A DNA stretch of 64,000 nucleotides. Source: Dokdonella_A sp051958935 (GTDB taxonomy: Bacteria; Pseudomonadota; Gammaproteobacteria; Xanthomonadales; Rhodanobacteraceae). A program made the translations under genes and the position numbers. This document shows, one piece after another, positions 53,094 through 61,679 of the stretch. How positions within the stretch are numbered: the stretch's first letter is position 1; each line of letters begins with the position of its first letter. The DNA lies in assembly GCF_051958935.1 (NCBI RefSeq), contig NZ_JBQCFP010000099.1, positions 40,564 through 104,563 of the forward strand, written 5' to 3'. The notes beneath the pieces are model-generated. The model did no database searches, was not told where the DNA came from, and worked only from the letters and a program-made list of their open reading frames with translations.

Positions 53094-54308
53094 ATGCAGC
53101 GCGTCGTCATCACCGGCATGGGCGCGGTCACCCCGCTCGGCCTCGATGCCTCTTCCACCTGGGCGGCGATGCGCGAAGGCCGTGTTGCGATCGGCCCGAT
53201 CACGAGCATGTCGCGCGAGGGCCTGCGCTTCGGCATCGCCGCCGAGGTGCAAGGCTTCGATCCGCTCGCCCACTTCGAAGAAAAGAAACTCATCCTGTTC
53301 GACCGCGTGTCGCAGCTGGCGATGGTCGCCGCGCGCGAGGCGATCGCGCAGGCGGGCATCGACTTCGCGGCCGAGGGCCTCGGCGAGAACACCGCGGTGA
53401 TCATCGGTACCGGCATCGGCGGCGAGCAGACCCACGACGAGGCATCGCGCCGCCTGTACGGGGAAAACAATCCGCGCACGCATCCCCTGACCATCGTGCG
53501 CCTCATGGCGAACGCGCCGGCGAGCCAGATCTGCATCGAACACCAGCTCACCGGCCCCGCGTTCGCGACCTCGAGCGCGTGCGCATCGGCCAACCATGCG
53601 CTCGCGCAGGCGTTCCACATGGTGCGCAGCGGCGTCGCCGATGCGGCAATCGCCGGCGGCAGTGAAGCGTGCATCACGCTTGGCGTGATCCGCGCGTGGG
53701 AGGCGATGCGCGTGATGGCCGACGACACCTGCCGGCCGTTCTCGAAGCAGCGCCGCGGCATGGTGCTCGGCGAAGGCGCCGCGGTGTTCGTGCTCGAAAC
53801 GCTCGAACGCGCGCAGCGCCGCGGCGCGACGATCCTCGCCGAAGTCGCGGGCGCGGGCATGTCGGCCGACGCCGGCGACATCGTCTTCCCTTCCGAGGCC
53901 GGCGCGGCGAAGGCGATCACGCGCGCGCTCGCCGACGGCGGCATCGGCATCGACGAGATCGGCTACATCAATGCGCACGGCACCGGCACGCCGGCGAACG
54001 ACCCGACCGAGAGCAAGGCGATCCGCCGCGTGTTCGGCGCGCACGCCGATGCGCTCGCGGTGTCGTCGACGAAATCGATGCACGGGCACGCGCTCGGCGC
54101 GGCCGGCGCGATCGAACTCGTCGCGACGATCGGCGCGCTGCGCGACGGCGTGCTGCCGCCGACGATGAACTTCATCGACCCCGACCCCGACTGCGACCTC
54201 GATTACGTCGCCAACGCGGCGCGCGAACGGCCCGTGCACGCGGCGCTCAGCCACTCGTTCGCGTTCGGCGGACTCAACGCGGTGCTCGCGCTGCGCCAGG
54301 CACCCTAG
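53094..54308 (+). CDS. Beta-ketoacyl-ACP synthase, KAS II type
   Basis: The 404-residue condensing enzyme has the full triad: nucleophile Cys163 in TSSACASANHA, His295 in NAHGTGTPANDPTE, and His332 in KSMHGHALGAAGA with Lys327. Length and motifs match FabF-like enzymes, but the location beside a private ACP and far from fab genes suggests a dedicated acyl-chain pathway rather than bulk fatty acid synthesis. ATG 53094 has GAGG six bases upstream; a TTG at 53064 overlapping the ACP stop is an alternative. Confidence 0.9.
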   Translation: MQRVVITGMGAVTPLGLDASSTWAAMREGRVAIGPITSMSREGLRFGIAAEVQGFDPLAHFEEKKLILFDRVSQLAMVAAREAIAQAGIDFAAEGLGENTAVIIGTGIGGEQTHDEASRRLYGENNPRTHPLTIVRLMANAPASQICIEHQLTGPAFATSSACASANHALAQAFHMVRSGVADAAIAGGSEACITLGVIRAWEAMRVMADDTCRPFSKQRRGMVLGEGAAVFVLETLERAQRRGATILAEVAGAGMSADAGDIVFPSEAGAAKAITRALADGGIGIDEIGYINAHGTGTPANDPTESKAIRRVFGAHADALAVSSTKSMHGHALGAAGAIELVATIGALRDGVLPPTMNFIDPDPDCDLDYVANAARERPVHAALSHSFAFGGLNAVLALRQAP

Positions 54309-54444
54309 GCGCCCGCCGCCCCTTCCGCGGCCGCCACCGGGGCGGCGCGGGCCGGCCACACCGCGTTCTTAGGACATGCCGGGCCGGCATGGCCGCGCGC
54401 CCGCGCAAGGCCGTAAACTGGCGTTTTCCCCCACTTCCGTACCG

Positions 54445-55347
54445 ATGACCGCGCTGACCCACCTGCAACGCCTCGAAGCCGAGAGCATCGACATCCTGCG
54501 CGAGGCGGTCGCCGAGTCGGAACGCCCGGTGATGCTGTATTCGATCGGCAAGGACAGCTCGGTCATGCTGCACCTCGCGCGCAAGGCGTTCTTCCCTTCG
54601 CGCCCGCCGTTCCCGCTGCTGCACGTCGACACGACCTGGAAGTTCCGCGCGATGTACGAACTGCGCGACCGCATGGCGCGCGAGTCGGGCCAGGAACTCA
54701 TCGTGCATCGCAATCCCGACGCCGTACGCGAGGGCATCAACCCGTTCACGCACGGCTCGGCGCTGCACACCGAGGTCTGGAAGACGCAAGGCCTCAAGCA
54801 GGCGCTCGACCAGTACGGCTTCGACCTCGCCTTCGGCGGCGCGCGCCGCGACGAGGAGAAGTCGCGCGCGAAGGAGCGCGTGTTCTCGTTCCGCTCGGCG
54901 CAGCACCAGTGGGACCCGAAGAACCAGCGGCCCGAACTCTGGCGCCTTTACAACGCGCGCAAGAACAAGGGCGAGAGCATCCGCGTGTTCCCGCTGTCGA
55001 ACTGGACCGAGCTCGACATCTGGCAGTACATCCTCGCCGAGTCGATTCCGATCGTTCCGCTCTACCTCGCCGCGGAACGCCCGGTCGTCGAGCGCGACGG
55101 CACGCTGGTGATGGTCGACGACGACCGCTTCCCGCTGCGCAACGGCGAGGCGCCGATGCTGCGCCGCGTGCGCTTCCGCACGCTCGGTTGCTATCCGCTC
55201 ACCGGCGCGATCGAATCGGACGCGGACACCCTGCCGGCGATCATCCGCGAGATGCTCGTCGCGCGCACGAGCGAGCGTCAGGGCCGCCTGATCGACCAGG
55301 ATGCGGGGGCGTCGATGGAGAAGAAGAAGGCCGAGGGATATTTCTGA
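54445..55347 (+). CDS. cysD: Sulfate adenylyltransferase subunit 2
   Basis: CysD makes adenosine 5'-phosphosulfate from sulfate and ATP, driven by GTP hydrolysis in CysN. The 300-residue PP-loop protein has YSIGKDSSVMLHLARKAF, LHVDTTWKFRAMYELRD, GGARRDEEKSRAKER, FPLSNWTELDIW and the terminal MEKKKAEGYF, all family hallmarks. ATG 54445 begins MTALTHLQRLEAES. The stop overlaps the cysNC start by one base, giving coupled synthesis of the complex. Confidence 0.98.
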   Translation: MTALTHLQRLEAESIDILREAVAESERPVMLYSIGKDSSVMLHLARKAFFPSRPPFPLLHVDTTWKFRAMYELRDRMARESGQELIVHRNPDAVREGINPFTHGSALHTEVWKTQGLKQALDQYGFDLAFGGARRDEEKSRAKERVFSFRSAQHQWDPKNQRPELWRLYNARKNKGESIRVFPLSNWTELDIWQYILAESIPIVPLYLAAERPVVERDGTLVMVDDDRFPLRNGEAPMLRRVRFRTLGCYPLTGAIESDADTLPAIIREMLVARTSERQGRLIDQDAGASMEKKKAEGYF

Positions 55348-57251
55348 TGAATGCCGAAGGCCGCTTCGAGGACATCGAGGACTACCTCGCCGCGCAGCAG
55401 GCGAAGAGCCTGCTCCGCTTCATCACCTGCGGCAGCGTCGACGACGGCAAGAGCACCCTGATCGGTCGCCTGCTGCACGAATCGAAGGCGCTGTTCGACG
55501 ACCAGCTCGCCGCGCTCGAGGGCGATTCGCGCAAGTTCGGCACGCAGGGCGATGAGCTCGACTTCGCGCTGCTGCTCGACGGACTCGGCGCCGAGCGGGA
55601 ACAGGGCATCACGATCGACGTCGCCTACCGCTTCTTCGCGACCGAGAAGCGCAAGTTCATCGTCGCCGACACGCCCGGGCACGAGCAGTACACGCGCAAC
55701 ATGATCACGGGCGCGTCGACCGCCGACCTCGCGGTGATCCTCGTCGACGCGCGCAAGGGCCTGCTCACGCAGACGCGCCGGCACAGCTACCTCGTCTCGC
55801 TGGTCGGCATCCGCAAGGTCGTGCTCGCGGTCAACAAGCTCGACCTCGTCGACTGGTCGCAGGAGGTGTTCGAGGCAATCGAGCGCGATTACCGTGTGTT
55901 CGCGGCGCAGGTCGGCATTGAAGACGTCGTCGCGATCCCGCTGTCGGCACTGCGCGGCGACAACCTCGGTGCGCCGAGCGCGCGCACGCCGTGGTATCGC
56001 GGCCCGAGCCTGCTCGAGCACCTCGAAACCGTCGATATCGGCGGCGACGACGCGAGCGGCCCGCTGCGCCTGCCGGTGCAATGGGTGAACCGCCCCGACC
56101 TCGATTTCCGCGGCTATTCGGGCCGCATCCTCGGCGGCCGCGTGCGACCGGGCGATGCGGTGCGCGTGCTGCCGTCGGGGCGCACATCCACGGTTGCGCG
56201 CATCGTCACGTTCGACGGCGACCTTGCGGAGGCGCGCAGCGGCCAATCGGTCACGCTGACGCTCACCGACGAGATCGACATCAGCCGCGGCGACGTCATC
56301 TGCGCGGCCGACGACCCGGCCGGCCTCGCCGACCAGTTCGAAGCGACGCTCGTCTGGATGGCCGATGCGCCGATGCTGCCCGGCCGGCCGTACCTCGTGA
56401 AGCTCGGCGCCACCACGCTCGGTGCATCGTTCGGCCAGCCGAAGTACGCCGTCGACGTCAACAGCCTCGACCATCTCGCGGCGAAGACGCTCGAACTCAA
56501 CGGCATCGGCGTCGCCAACCTCACCCTCGACCGCGCGGTCGCATTCGATCCGTACGCGGCCAATCGCGACATGGGCAGCTTCATCGTCATCGACCGCTAC
56601 ACCAACCAGACGGTCGGCGCGGGGCTGCTGCATTTCGCGCTGCGCCGCTCGCAGAACATCCATTGGCAGGCGGTCGAAGTCGACAAGCAGGCGCGCATCC
56701 GCCAGAACGGGCATGCGCCGTGCGTACTCTGGCTGACCGGCCTTTCCGGCAGCGGCAAGTCGACGATCGCGAACATCGTCGAGCGCCAGCTGCATGCCCT
56801 CGGCGCGCGCACCTACCTGCTCGACGGCGACAACGTGCGCCACGGACTCAGCAAGGACCTCGGCTTCACCGACGCCGACCGCGTCGAGAACATCCGCCGC
56901 ATCGGCGAAGTCGCCAAGCTCATGGTCGACGCCGGCCTCATCGTCATCACCGCGTTCATCTCGCCGTTCCGCTCGGAACGCCAGCTCGCACGCGGCATGG
57001 TGGAGGACGGCGAGTTCATCGAGATCTTCGTCGACACGCCGCTCGAGGTCGTCGAGCAGCGTGATCCGAAAGGCCTCTACAAGAAGGCGCGCCGCGGCGA
57101 GCTCAAGAACTTCACCGGCATCGACTCACCCTACGAAGTACCGGCCGCGCCGGAATTGCACCTGCACACGATGCAGCAGTCGCCTGAGGATTCGGCGAGC
57201 GAGATCGTCGAGTTGTTGATGCGGCGAGGGGTGTTGCGTCCGGGGCACTGA
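55347..57251 (+). CDS. cysNC: Bifunctional sulfate adenylyltransferase GTPase / APS kinase
   Basis: The 634-residue fusion combines CysN, an EF-Tu-like GTPase (G1 GSVDDGKST, G3 DTPGHEQYTRNM, G4 NKLD), with CysC at the C terminus (from about 455; P-loop TGLSGSGKST, DGDNVRHGL, FISPFRSERQLAR, and FTGIDSPYE near the end). It drives APS formation with CysD and phosphorylates APS to PAPS for assimilation. CysN-CysC fusions are common in xanthomonads and others. The ATG overlaps the cysD stop. No later cys genes follow. Confidence 0.98.
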   Translation: MNAEGRFEDIEDYLAAQQAKSLLRFITCGSVDDGKSTLIGRLLHESKALFDDQLAALEGDSRKFGTQGDELDFALLLDGLGAEREQGITIDVAYRFFATEKRKFIVADTPGHEQYTRNMITGASTADLAVILVDARKGLLTQTRRHSYLVSLVGIRKVVLAVNKLDLVDWSQEVFEAIERDYRVFAAQVGIEDVVAIPLSALRGDNLGAPSARTPWYRGPSLLEHLETVDIGGDDASGPLRLPVQWVNRPDLDFRGYSGRILGGRVRPGDAVRVLPSGRTSTVARIVTFDGDLAEARSGQSVTLTLTDEIDISRGDVICAADDPAGLADQFEATLVWMADAPMLPGRPYLVKLGATTLGASFGQPKYAVDVNSLDHLAAKTLELNGIGVANLTLDRAVAFDPYAANRDMGSFIVIDRYTNQTVGAGLLHFALRRSQNIHWQAVEVDKQARIRQNGHAPCVLWLTGLSGSGKSTIANIVERQLHALGARTYLLDGDNVRHGLSKDLGFTDADRVENIRRIGEVAKLMVDAGLIVITAFISPFRSERQLARGMVEDGEFIEIFVDTPLEVVEQRDPKGLYKKARRGELKNFTGIDSPYEVPAAPELHLHTMQQSPEDSASEIVELLMRRGVLRPGH

Positions 57252-57634
57252 GGGCCTGGTAGAGGCCTCTCGACGCGCCCGGCCTCGTGCCGCTGCGCAC
57301 TGTGCGCCCGCGCGGTGACGATGCCGTCGCGCGCGTCGAGCCGGTTCCGGACTCCGCCGTCTCCGGTCCATTCGGCCGGTTGCCTGGCCGTCGACGACGC
57401 CTCCTGCGTCGTGCTGCCCGATACAGCCAAGGTGCATCCCTGCCGCGATCCATCGCTGTTCCTGCGGCGCACTCTGCGCTCGTTGGCCGGTCGCGTCGTC
57501 GCGCAAACGGCGCGATGCGGTGTGCGAAGCACACGCTGGCCCGTGTCGGAGATTTCCTACAGCACTCATGCGCCGCGGTTCCACGACGAACCCGCGCCCG
57601 TTGCATCGCACTGCCGATGGCGTACCCTGCGCCG
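57252..57634. other. Intergenic stretch between cysNC and cupredoxin gene
   Basis: No convincing gene is seen in this 383-bp stretch; several open frames on both strands lack start signals and read as arginine-rich noise. One small hairpin, GTGTGC/GCACAC around GAA (57520-57534), stands out without a T-run. Confidence 0.4.
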
Positions 57635-58030
57635 ATGCGCCTCCTGCCCGCGTCCGCCCTGCTCGCCCTCGTCGCCCTGCCCGCCCACGCCGGCGACTAC
57701 CTCGTGCTGGTCGGACCGGGGCAGACCTTCAATCCGGCCGAACTCACGATCGGAGCGGGTGACAGCGTCACGTTCCGCAACAGCGGTGGCACGCACAACG
57801 TGAAAGCGAACGACAATTCGTTCCGCTGCGCGAACGGCTGCGATGGCGATGGCCAGGGCGGCAATGGCGCGGCCGCGAGCAACATCTGGCACTTCAGCCG
57901 CACGTTCCCGAGCGCGGGCACGATCGGCTACTACTGCGAAACGCACGGCACGCCGACGAGCGGCATGCGCGGCACGATCATCGTGCTGCCGAGCACGCCG
58001 GTCGACCTGCAGTCGTTCGATGTCGACTGA
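57635..58030 (+). CDS. Exported cupredoxin (plastocyanin-like)
   Basis: The 131-residue periplasmic protein has a signal peptide (1-19, ending PAHA) and a cupredoxin fold with probable copper ligands in GGTHNV (His), YYCETHG (Cys, His) and SGM (Met). Its start GDYLVLVGPGQTFNPAELTI is typical of small blue copper proteins such as those in the plastocyanin/azurin family. Two extra cysteines in FRCANGCDGDG may form a disulfide. ATG 57635 gives the better signal peptide; ATG 57617 is also in frame. It ends nine bases before pcp. Confidence 0.85.
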   Translation: MRLLPASALLALVALPAHAGDYLVLVGPGQTFNPAELTIGAGDSVTFRNSGGTHNVKANDNSFRCANGCDGDGQGGNGAAASNIWHFSRTFPSAGTIGYYCETHGTPTSGMRGTIIVLPSTPVDLQSFDVD

Positions 58031-58038
58031 GCCGCGAC

Positions 58039-58707
58039 GTGTCCGCTCTGCGATCCGCCGCTCCCACCGTGCTGCTGACCGGCTTCGAGCCGTTCGGCGG
58101 CGAGGCCGTCAACCCCTCGCAGGAGATCGTGCGTGCGCTCGACGGCGCAACGATCGCCGCGCACCGCGTCGTGGGCAGCGTGCTGCCGGTGTCGTTCGCG
58201 GCGACCGTGCCGATGCTCGAGGACCTCGTCGAGCGCCATCGGCCCGCGCTCGTGCTCGCGCTCGGCCAGGCCGGCGGGCGCAGCGAAATCTCGCTCGAGC
58301 GCGTCGCGGTGAATTTCATCGACGCGCGCATCGCCGACAATGACGGGCTGCAGCCGATCGACGTGCCCGGCGTCGCCGACGCGCCTGCCGCGTACTTCCC
58401 GAGCCTGCCGGCGAAGGCGATCGTCGCGCAACTGCGCGCGCGCGGCATCCCGGCCGCACCGTCGCTGAGTGCGGGTTCGTTCGTCTGCAACCAGGTGTTC
58501 TTCGCGATCGCGCACCTGCTCGCGACGCGCCTGCCGCAGGCGCGCGGCGGCTTCGTGCACGTGCCGTGGCTGCCGCAGCAGGCGGCGCAGCAACCCGGAC
58601 AGCCGAGCATGGCGCTGGGAACGATGATCGAGGGCGTGCGCGCCGCGATCGAGTGCGCGCTCGACGTGCGCGAGGATCTCGCCACCAGCGGCGGCACCAC
58701 GCACTGA
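58039..58707 (+). CDS. pcp: Pyroglutamyl-peptidase I
   Basis: This cysteine peptidase removes N-terminal pyroglutamate from peptides. The 222-residue protein has LLTGFEPFGGEAVNPS, GQAGGRSEISLERVAVN (containing the catalytic Glu), nucleophile Cys150 in SAGSFVCNQVF and His174 in GFVHVPWLP. Start is GTG 58039. It follows the cupredoxin gene by eight bases, so the two are likely co-transcribed, though no functional link is evident. Confidence 0.95.
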   Translation: MSALRSAAPTVLLTGFEPFGGEAVNPSQEIVRALDGATIAAHRVVGSVLPVSFAATVPMLEDLVERHRPALVLALGQAGGRSEISLERVAVNFIDARIADNDGLQPIDVPGVADAPAAYFPSLPAKAIVAQLRARGIPAAPSLSAGSFVCNQVFFAIAHLLATRLPQARGGFVHVPWLPQQAAQQPGQPSMALGTMIEGVRAAIECALDVREDLATSGGTTH

Positions 58708-58782
58708 TCCGCGCCGCGCGCGTCGGCCGCTGTGCGCGATCCTGCTAGACTGCGCGCCCGTCGTCCCGCTTCGACCGCGATC

Positions 58783-59718
58783 GTGATCTCCCCCGCCGCC
58801 GGCGCGGCCCCTTCCGCCAGTTCCCTGCCCGCGCGTGCCGCGCTGCTGATGGTCGCGAGCGCGAGCAGCTTCGGCCTCATGGCGATCCTCATCCGCTACG
58901 CATCGCACGGCCTGCACGCGTTCGAGATCGCCTTCTTCCGCAGCTTCTTCGGCGCCCTCGCGACCGCGCCGCTGCTCGCACGATACGGCTTGCGGGCCAT
59001 GCACACCGATCGGCTCTGGTTCTACGTCGTGCGCTGCGCGATCGGCACGATCGGCATGCTCGCGGGGTTCTGGGCGATCGCGCACCTGCCGCTCGCGCAG
59101 GCGATCGCGCTGTCGTATTCCTCGCCCCTGTTCGTGACGATCGGCGCCGTGCTGTTCCTCGGCGAGATCGTGCGCATGCGCCGCTGGAGCGCGGTCATCG
59201 CCGGCTTCATCGGCGTGCTCGTGATCGTGCGGCCGGGCACCGACGGCTTCAGCGCGGGCAGTCTCGTCGCCCTGCTCGCGGCCGCATCGACCGGTGCGGT
59301 CACGATCAGCATCAAGTTCCTCTCGCGCAGCGACCCGCCCGATACGATCGTGCTGCTCACCACCTGGCTGTGGGTGCCGCTGTCGCTGCCGTTCGCCCTC
59401 GCGGTGTGGCAGGCGCCGCCGGCGTCGCTATGGCCGCTGCTCGTCGTCATCGGCATGCTCGGCACGCTAGGCCAGTACCTCTGGACGCACGCGCTCCGCC
59501 TCGCCGATGCATCGACGCTCGCGCCGCTGAGCTACCTGCAGCTCGTGATCGTGTCGGTGCTCGCCTGGCTGCTGTTCGACGAGCGCGTGGACGGATGGAC
59601 CGCGGCCGGCGCCGCGATCGTGATCGGTGCAAGCCTCTACATCGCGCGCCGCGAAGCGCAGGTCGCGCGCCAGCGCCGCGCGGAAGCGATCGCTGCGAAG
59701 ACGGAGCCGCAGCTGTGA
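58783..59718 (+). CDS. EamA-family drug/metabolite exporter
   Basis: The 311-residue inner-membrane protein has ten hydrophobic helices in two EamA halves: ASSFGLMAILIRYASHGLHA with FEIAFFRSFFGAL, and the second with SYLQLVIVSVLAWLLFDER. Substrate cannot be read from sequence. GTG 58783 is chosen because a good -10 box, TAGACT (58746-58751), would start transcription about 25 bases before it, which rules out the longer frame. The stop overlaps the next gene's GTG by four bases (GTGA). Confidence 0.88.
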   Translation: MISPAAGAAPSASSLPARAALLMVASASSFGLMAILIRYASHGLHAFEIAFFRSFFGALATAPLLARYGLRAMHTDRLWFYVVRCAIGTIGMLAGFWAIAHLPLAQAIALSYSSPLFVTIGAVLFLGEIVRMRRWSAVIAGFIGVLVIVRPGTDGFSAGSLVALLAAASTGAVTISIKFLSRSDPPDTIVLLTTWLWVPLSLPFALAVWQAPPASLWPLLVVIGMLGTLGQYLWTHALRLADASTLAPLSYLQLVIVSVLAWLLFDERVDGWTAAGAAIVIGASLYIARREAQVARQRRAEAIAAKTEPQL

Positions 59719-60308
59719 ACGAGACCCACGATTCGAAGGATACGCCCGAGCCGACGCGCCGCTTCACCGCGAGCGACCTCGGCAGCGCGCTCGCACTCGC
59801 GGTCAGCGTGTTCGCGCTCGCGCTCGGCGCCTACCAAACGCGCCTCATGCAGAGCCAGGCGCGCGCGAGCGTATGGCCGTTCCTGTCGATCGGCTATACC
59901 TATTCGAGCAACGTCGACCGCGACGCGTTCATCTGGACCGTCAACAACAACGGCGTCGGTCCGGCCAAGGTCGAAACCGTGCGCGTCACGCTCGACGGCA
60001 AGCCGATGCACGACTGGCAGCAGATACTCGTGGCGCTCGGCGCGGACGACACGTCGCCGAGCATGGCGACCTCGAGCATCGGCGGCGAGGTGATCCCCCC
60101 GAACACCAATCGCGAGACGACGATCGCACCGATCCGGCTCAACGACCGCGAGGTCGCCAAGCTGTTCAAGGCAGCCGAACATCGCCTCGGCATGGACATC
60201 TGCTACTGCTCGGTCTACGACGAGTGCTGGGTCGCGCACTGGCAGCGCAGCCGCGTGGAAGCGGTCGATCGCTGCGACACGCTCGGCGGCGAGGCGTTCT
60301 CCAACTAA
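59715..60308 (+). CDS. Hypothetical single-pass membrane protein (197 aa)
   Basis: After a polar start (MNETHDSKDTPEPTRRF) there is one membrane helix (about 21-41, LGSALALAVSVFALALGAYQ) and a soluble beta-rich part: SVWPFLSIGYTYSSN, WTVNNNGVGPAKVETVRVTL, then ICYCSVYDECWVAH with three cysteines. The NNGVGPA pattern resembles proteins with an Ig-like domain after a membrane anchor. No family is named with confidence. It is coupled to the EamA exporter by a GTGA overlap and may be its accessory. Confidence 0.65.
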   Translation: MNETHDSKDTPEPTRRFTASDLGSALALAVSVFALALGAYQTRLMQSQARASVWPFLSIGYTYSSNVDRDAFIWTVNNNGVGPAKVETVRVTLDGKPMHDWQQILVALGADDTSPSMATSSIGGEVIPPNTNRETTIAPIRLNDREVAKLFKAAEHRLGMDICYCSVYDECWVAHWQRSRVEAVDRCDTLGGEAFSN

Positions 60309-60320
60309 CCGCAGATTGCC

Positions 60321-61211
60321 TCAACGCTTCAGCGCAAAAGCCGCAGCGTCCACCAGCATCGCGCGCTCGGCGTCGGTCGGTTCCTGCCCCTGCCCGGGCA
60401 CGTAGGCGATCTCGAGCATGCGTCCGTCGCCCGCGACGACGACCTGCGCGCGCGGGTTGCCTTCGAAGCAGTGGTGCATGACGCCCGCGGTCTTGCCGAA
60501 CTGCGGCAGCGGGTCGACGCTGCAGCCACCGCTGCGCAGCATGCCGTCGGCGGCCTCGCGGCTGCGCGCGTCCTTGACGATCGCGACCGTGAGCACGCGA
60601 CCGCCGGCGGACATCACGCAGTTGTTCCTGTCCGGCACGATCACCGAGCGCTCGCCATCCGGCAGTAGCTTGTCGACCAGCGCATCGTCGAGGTACGGGC
60701 AGTTCGTCTCCCTGGCGAGCGCCTTCGCGTTGGTCGCGACGCCGAGCGTGCCGGCGATGAGGTTCGCGGCGAAGTCGCGCTGTGCGGGCGTGATCGCGCT
60801 CGCGAGATTGAGGTAACCGGACACGCCGACGCTGCCGCGGTGGCCGTAGAAGAACATCGTCTTCGGATCGATCGCGCCTGCGTCGTCCTTCGTCTGGTAG
60901 GCGAAGCCGTGCTCGCCGAGCGACGGCGTCGGCACGACCACGCTGTTGCCGGCGATCGCCTCGTGCATGTCGACGGCCGCCTTCGTCGCAAGATCGGTCG
61001 ACTCGCTCACCATGTGATTGAAGCCGAAGTTCACGCTCGTATTCGCGGTCATGAAACTGCAGGCGCCGGGCCCGCCCGAGATCACGCGCCACGGTCCGTC
61101 GCCGAAGCCCTTGTCGACCATCGACGTCTCGATCGACGGACATTTCGATGCCGCGCCGGCCGCGCCGCTCGCCGCAAGCAGCAACACCCCTACCCACCCA
61201 GCGATGTTCAT
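60321..61211 (-). CDS. Secreted hypothetical protein (296 aa)
   Basis: A signal peptide (1-20, GVLLLAASGAAGA) precedes a soluble domain with KCPSIETSMVDKGFGDGPWR, VNFGFNHMVSESTDLATKAA and several cysteines (including ETNCPYLDDAL, DRNNCVMSAGG and MHHCFEGNPRA) that probably pair in the periplasm. No known family or catalytic pattern is recognised. ATG 61211 follows GGGGAG. It converges on the 197-residue membrane protein gene with 12 bp between stops. Confidence 0.7.
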   Translation of the reverse strand: MNIAGWVGVLLLAASGAAGAASKCPSIETSMVDKGFGDGPWRVISGGPGACSFMTANTSVNFGFNHMVSESTDLATKAAVDMHEAIAGNSVVVPTPSLGEHGFAYQTKDDAGAIDPKTMFFYGHRGSVGVSGYLNLASAITPAQRDFAANLIAGTLGVATNAKALARETNCPYLDDALVDKLLPDGERSVIVPDRNNCVMSAGGRVLTVAIVKDARSREAADGMLRSGGCSVDPLPQFGKTAGVMHHCFEGNPRAQVVVAGDGRMLEIAYVPGQGQEPTDAERAMLVDAAAFALKR

Positions 61212-61679
61212 GGCATCTCCCCGTTGCCGCGCGGGGCCATCCTACGCCGGAATTCGCGGCTGCGGCGTCCTGGCAGCACGTCGCCGAAGAGCATCGCGCC
61301 TTCCGACGCGCCCTCGCCGGGCAGGCATCGCGGATCCACCCGCTCGTCGTCCAAGAAGGCCGGCATACGGAGGATTCCGTTCGCGCTGAGCGCAACACGT
61401 GAAGCGGCCGACTCGAAGTGCCCGCCGCCGCGCGCCGCGGCCCTTCGACTCCGGCCCGCGCAGAGGGTGAGCGTACGAGGTGAGCGCCGCTCCCCGGGAA
61501 GCGGCGGAAGCCGCGATGCTCCTCGATCCTCGACCTTAAGCCTGCTCTTCCGATTGTCCAAAATTGCACGTTCGGCGATCGTGCCTTGCCAGCCGCCACA
61601 CCCGGGCCTATATACGTAATCGTTCGTACATCGAACAGGTTCCCGATTCCGGGAACGGGGCCACCAACGGAGTGCCATC
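61212..61679. promoter_or_regulatory. 468-bp divergent intergenic region
   Basis: The region separates two divergent genes for exported proteins. Its right half is AT-richer (around 61540-61640) and is the likely promoter zone of the propeller gene. A minus-strand frame from about 61680 ends in an ATGA overlap with the secreted-protein start but does not look like protein. Confidence 0.4.
61639..61656. promoter_or_regulatory. Inverted repeat before propeller gene
   Basis: GTTCCCG and CGGGAAC flank ATTC, a perfect 7-bp inverted repeat 24 bases before the ATG at 61680. Its position in the probable leader fits an operator or an mRNA hairpin; it has no T-run and is not a terminator. Confidence 0.45.
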
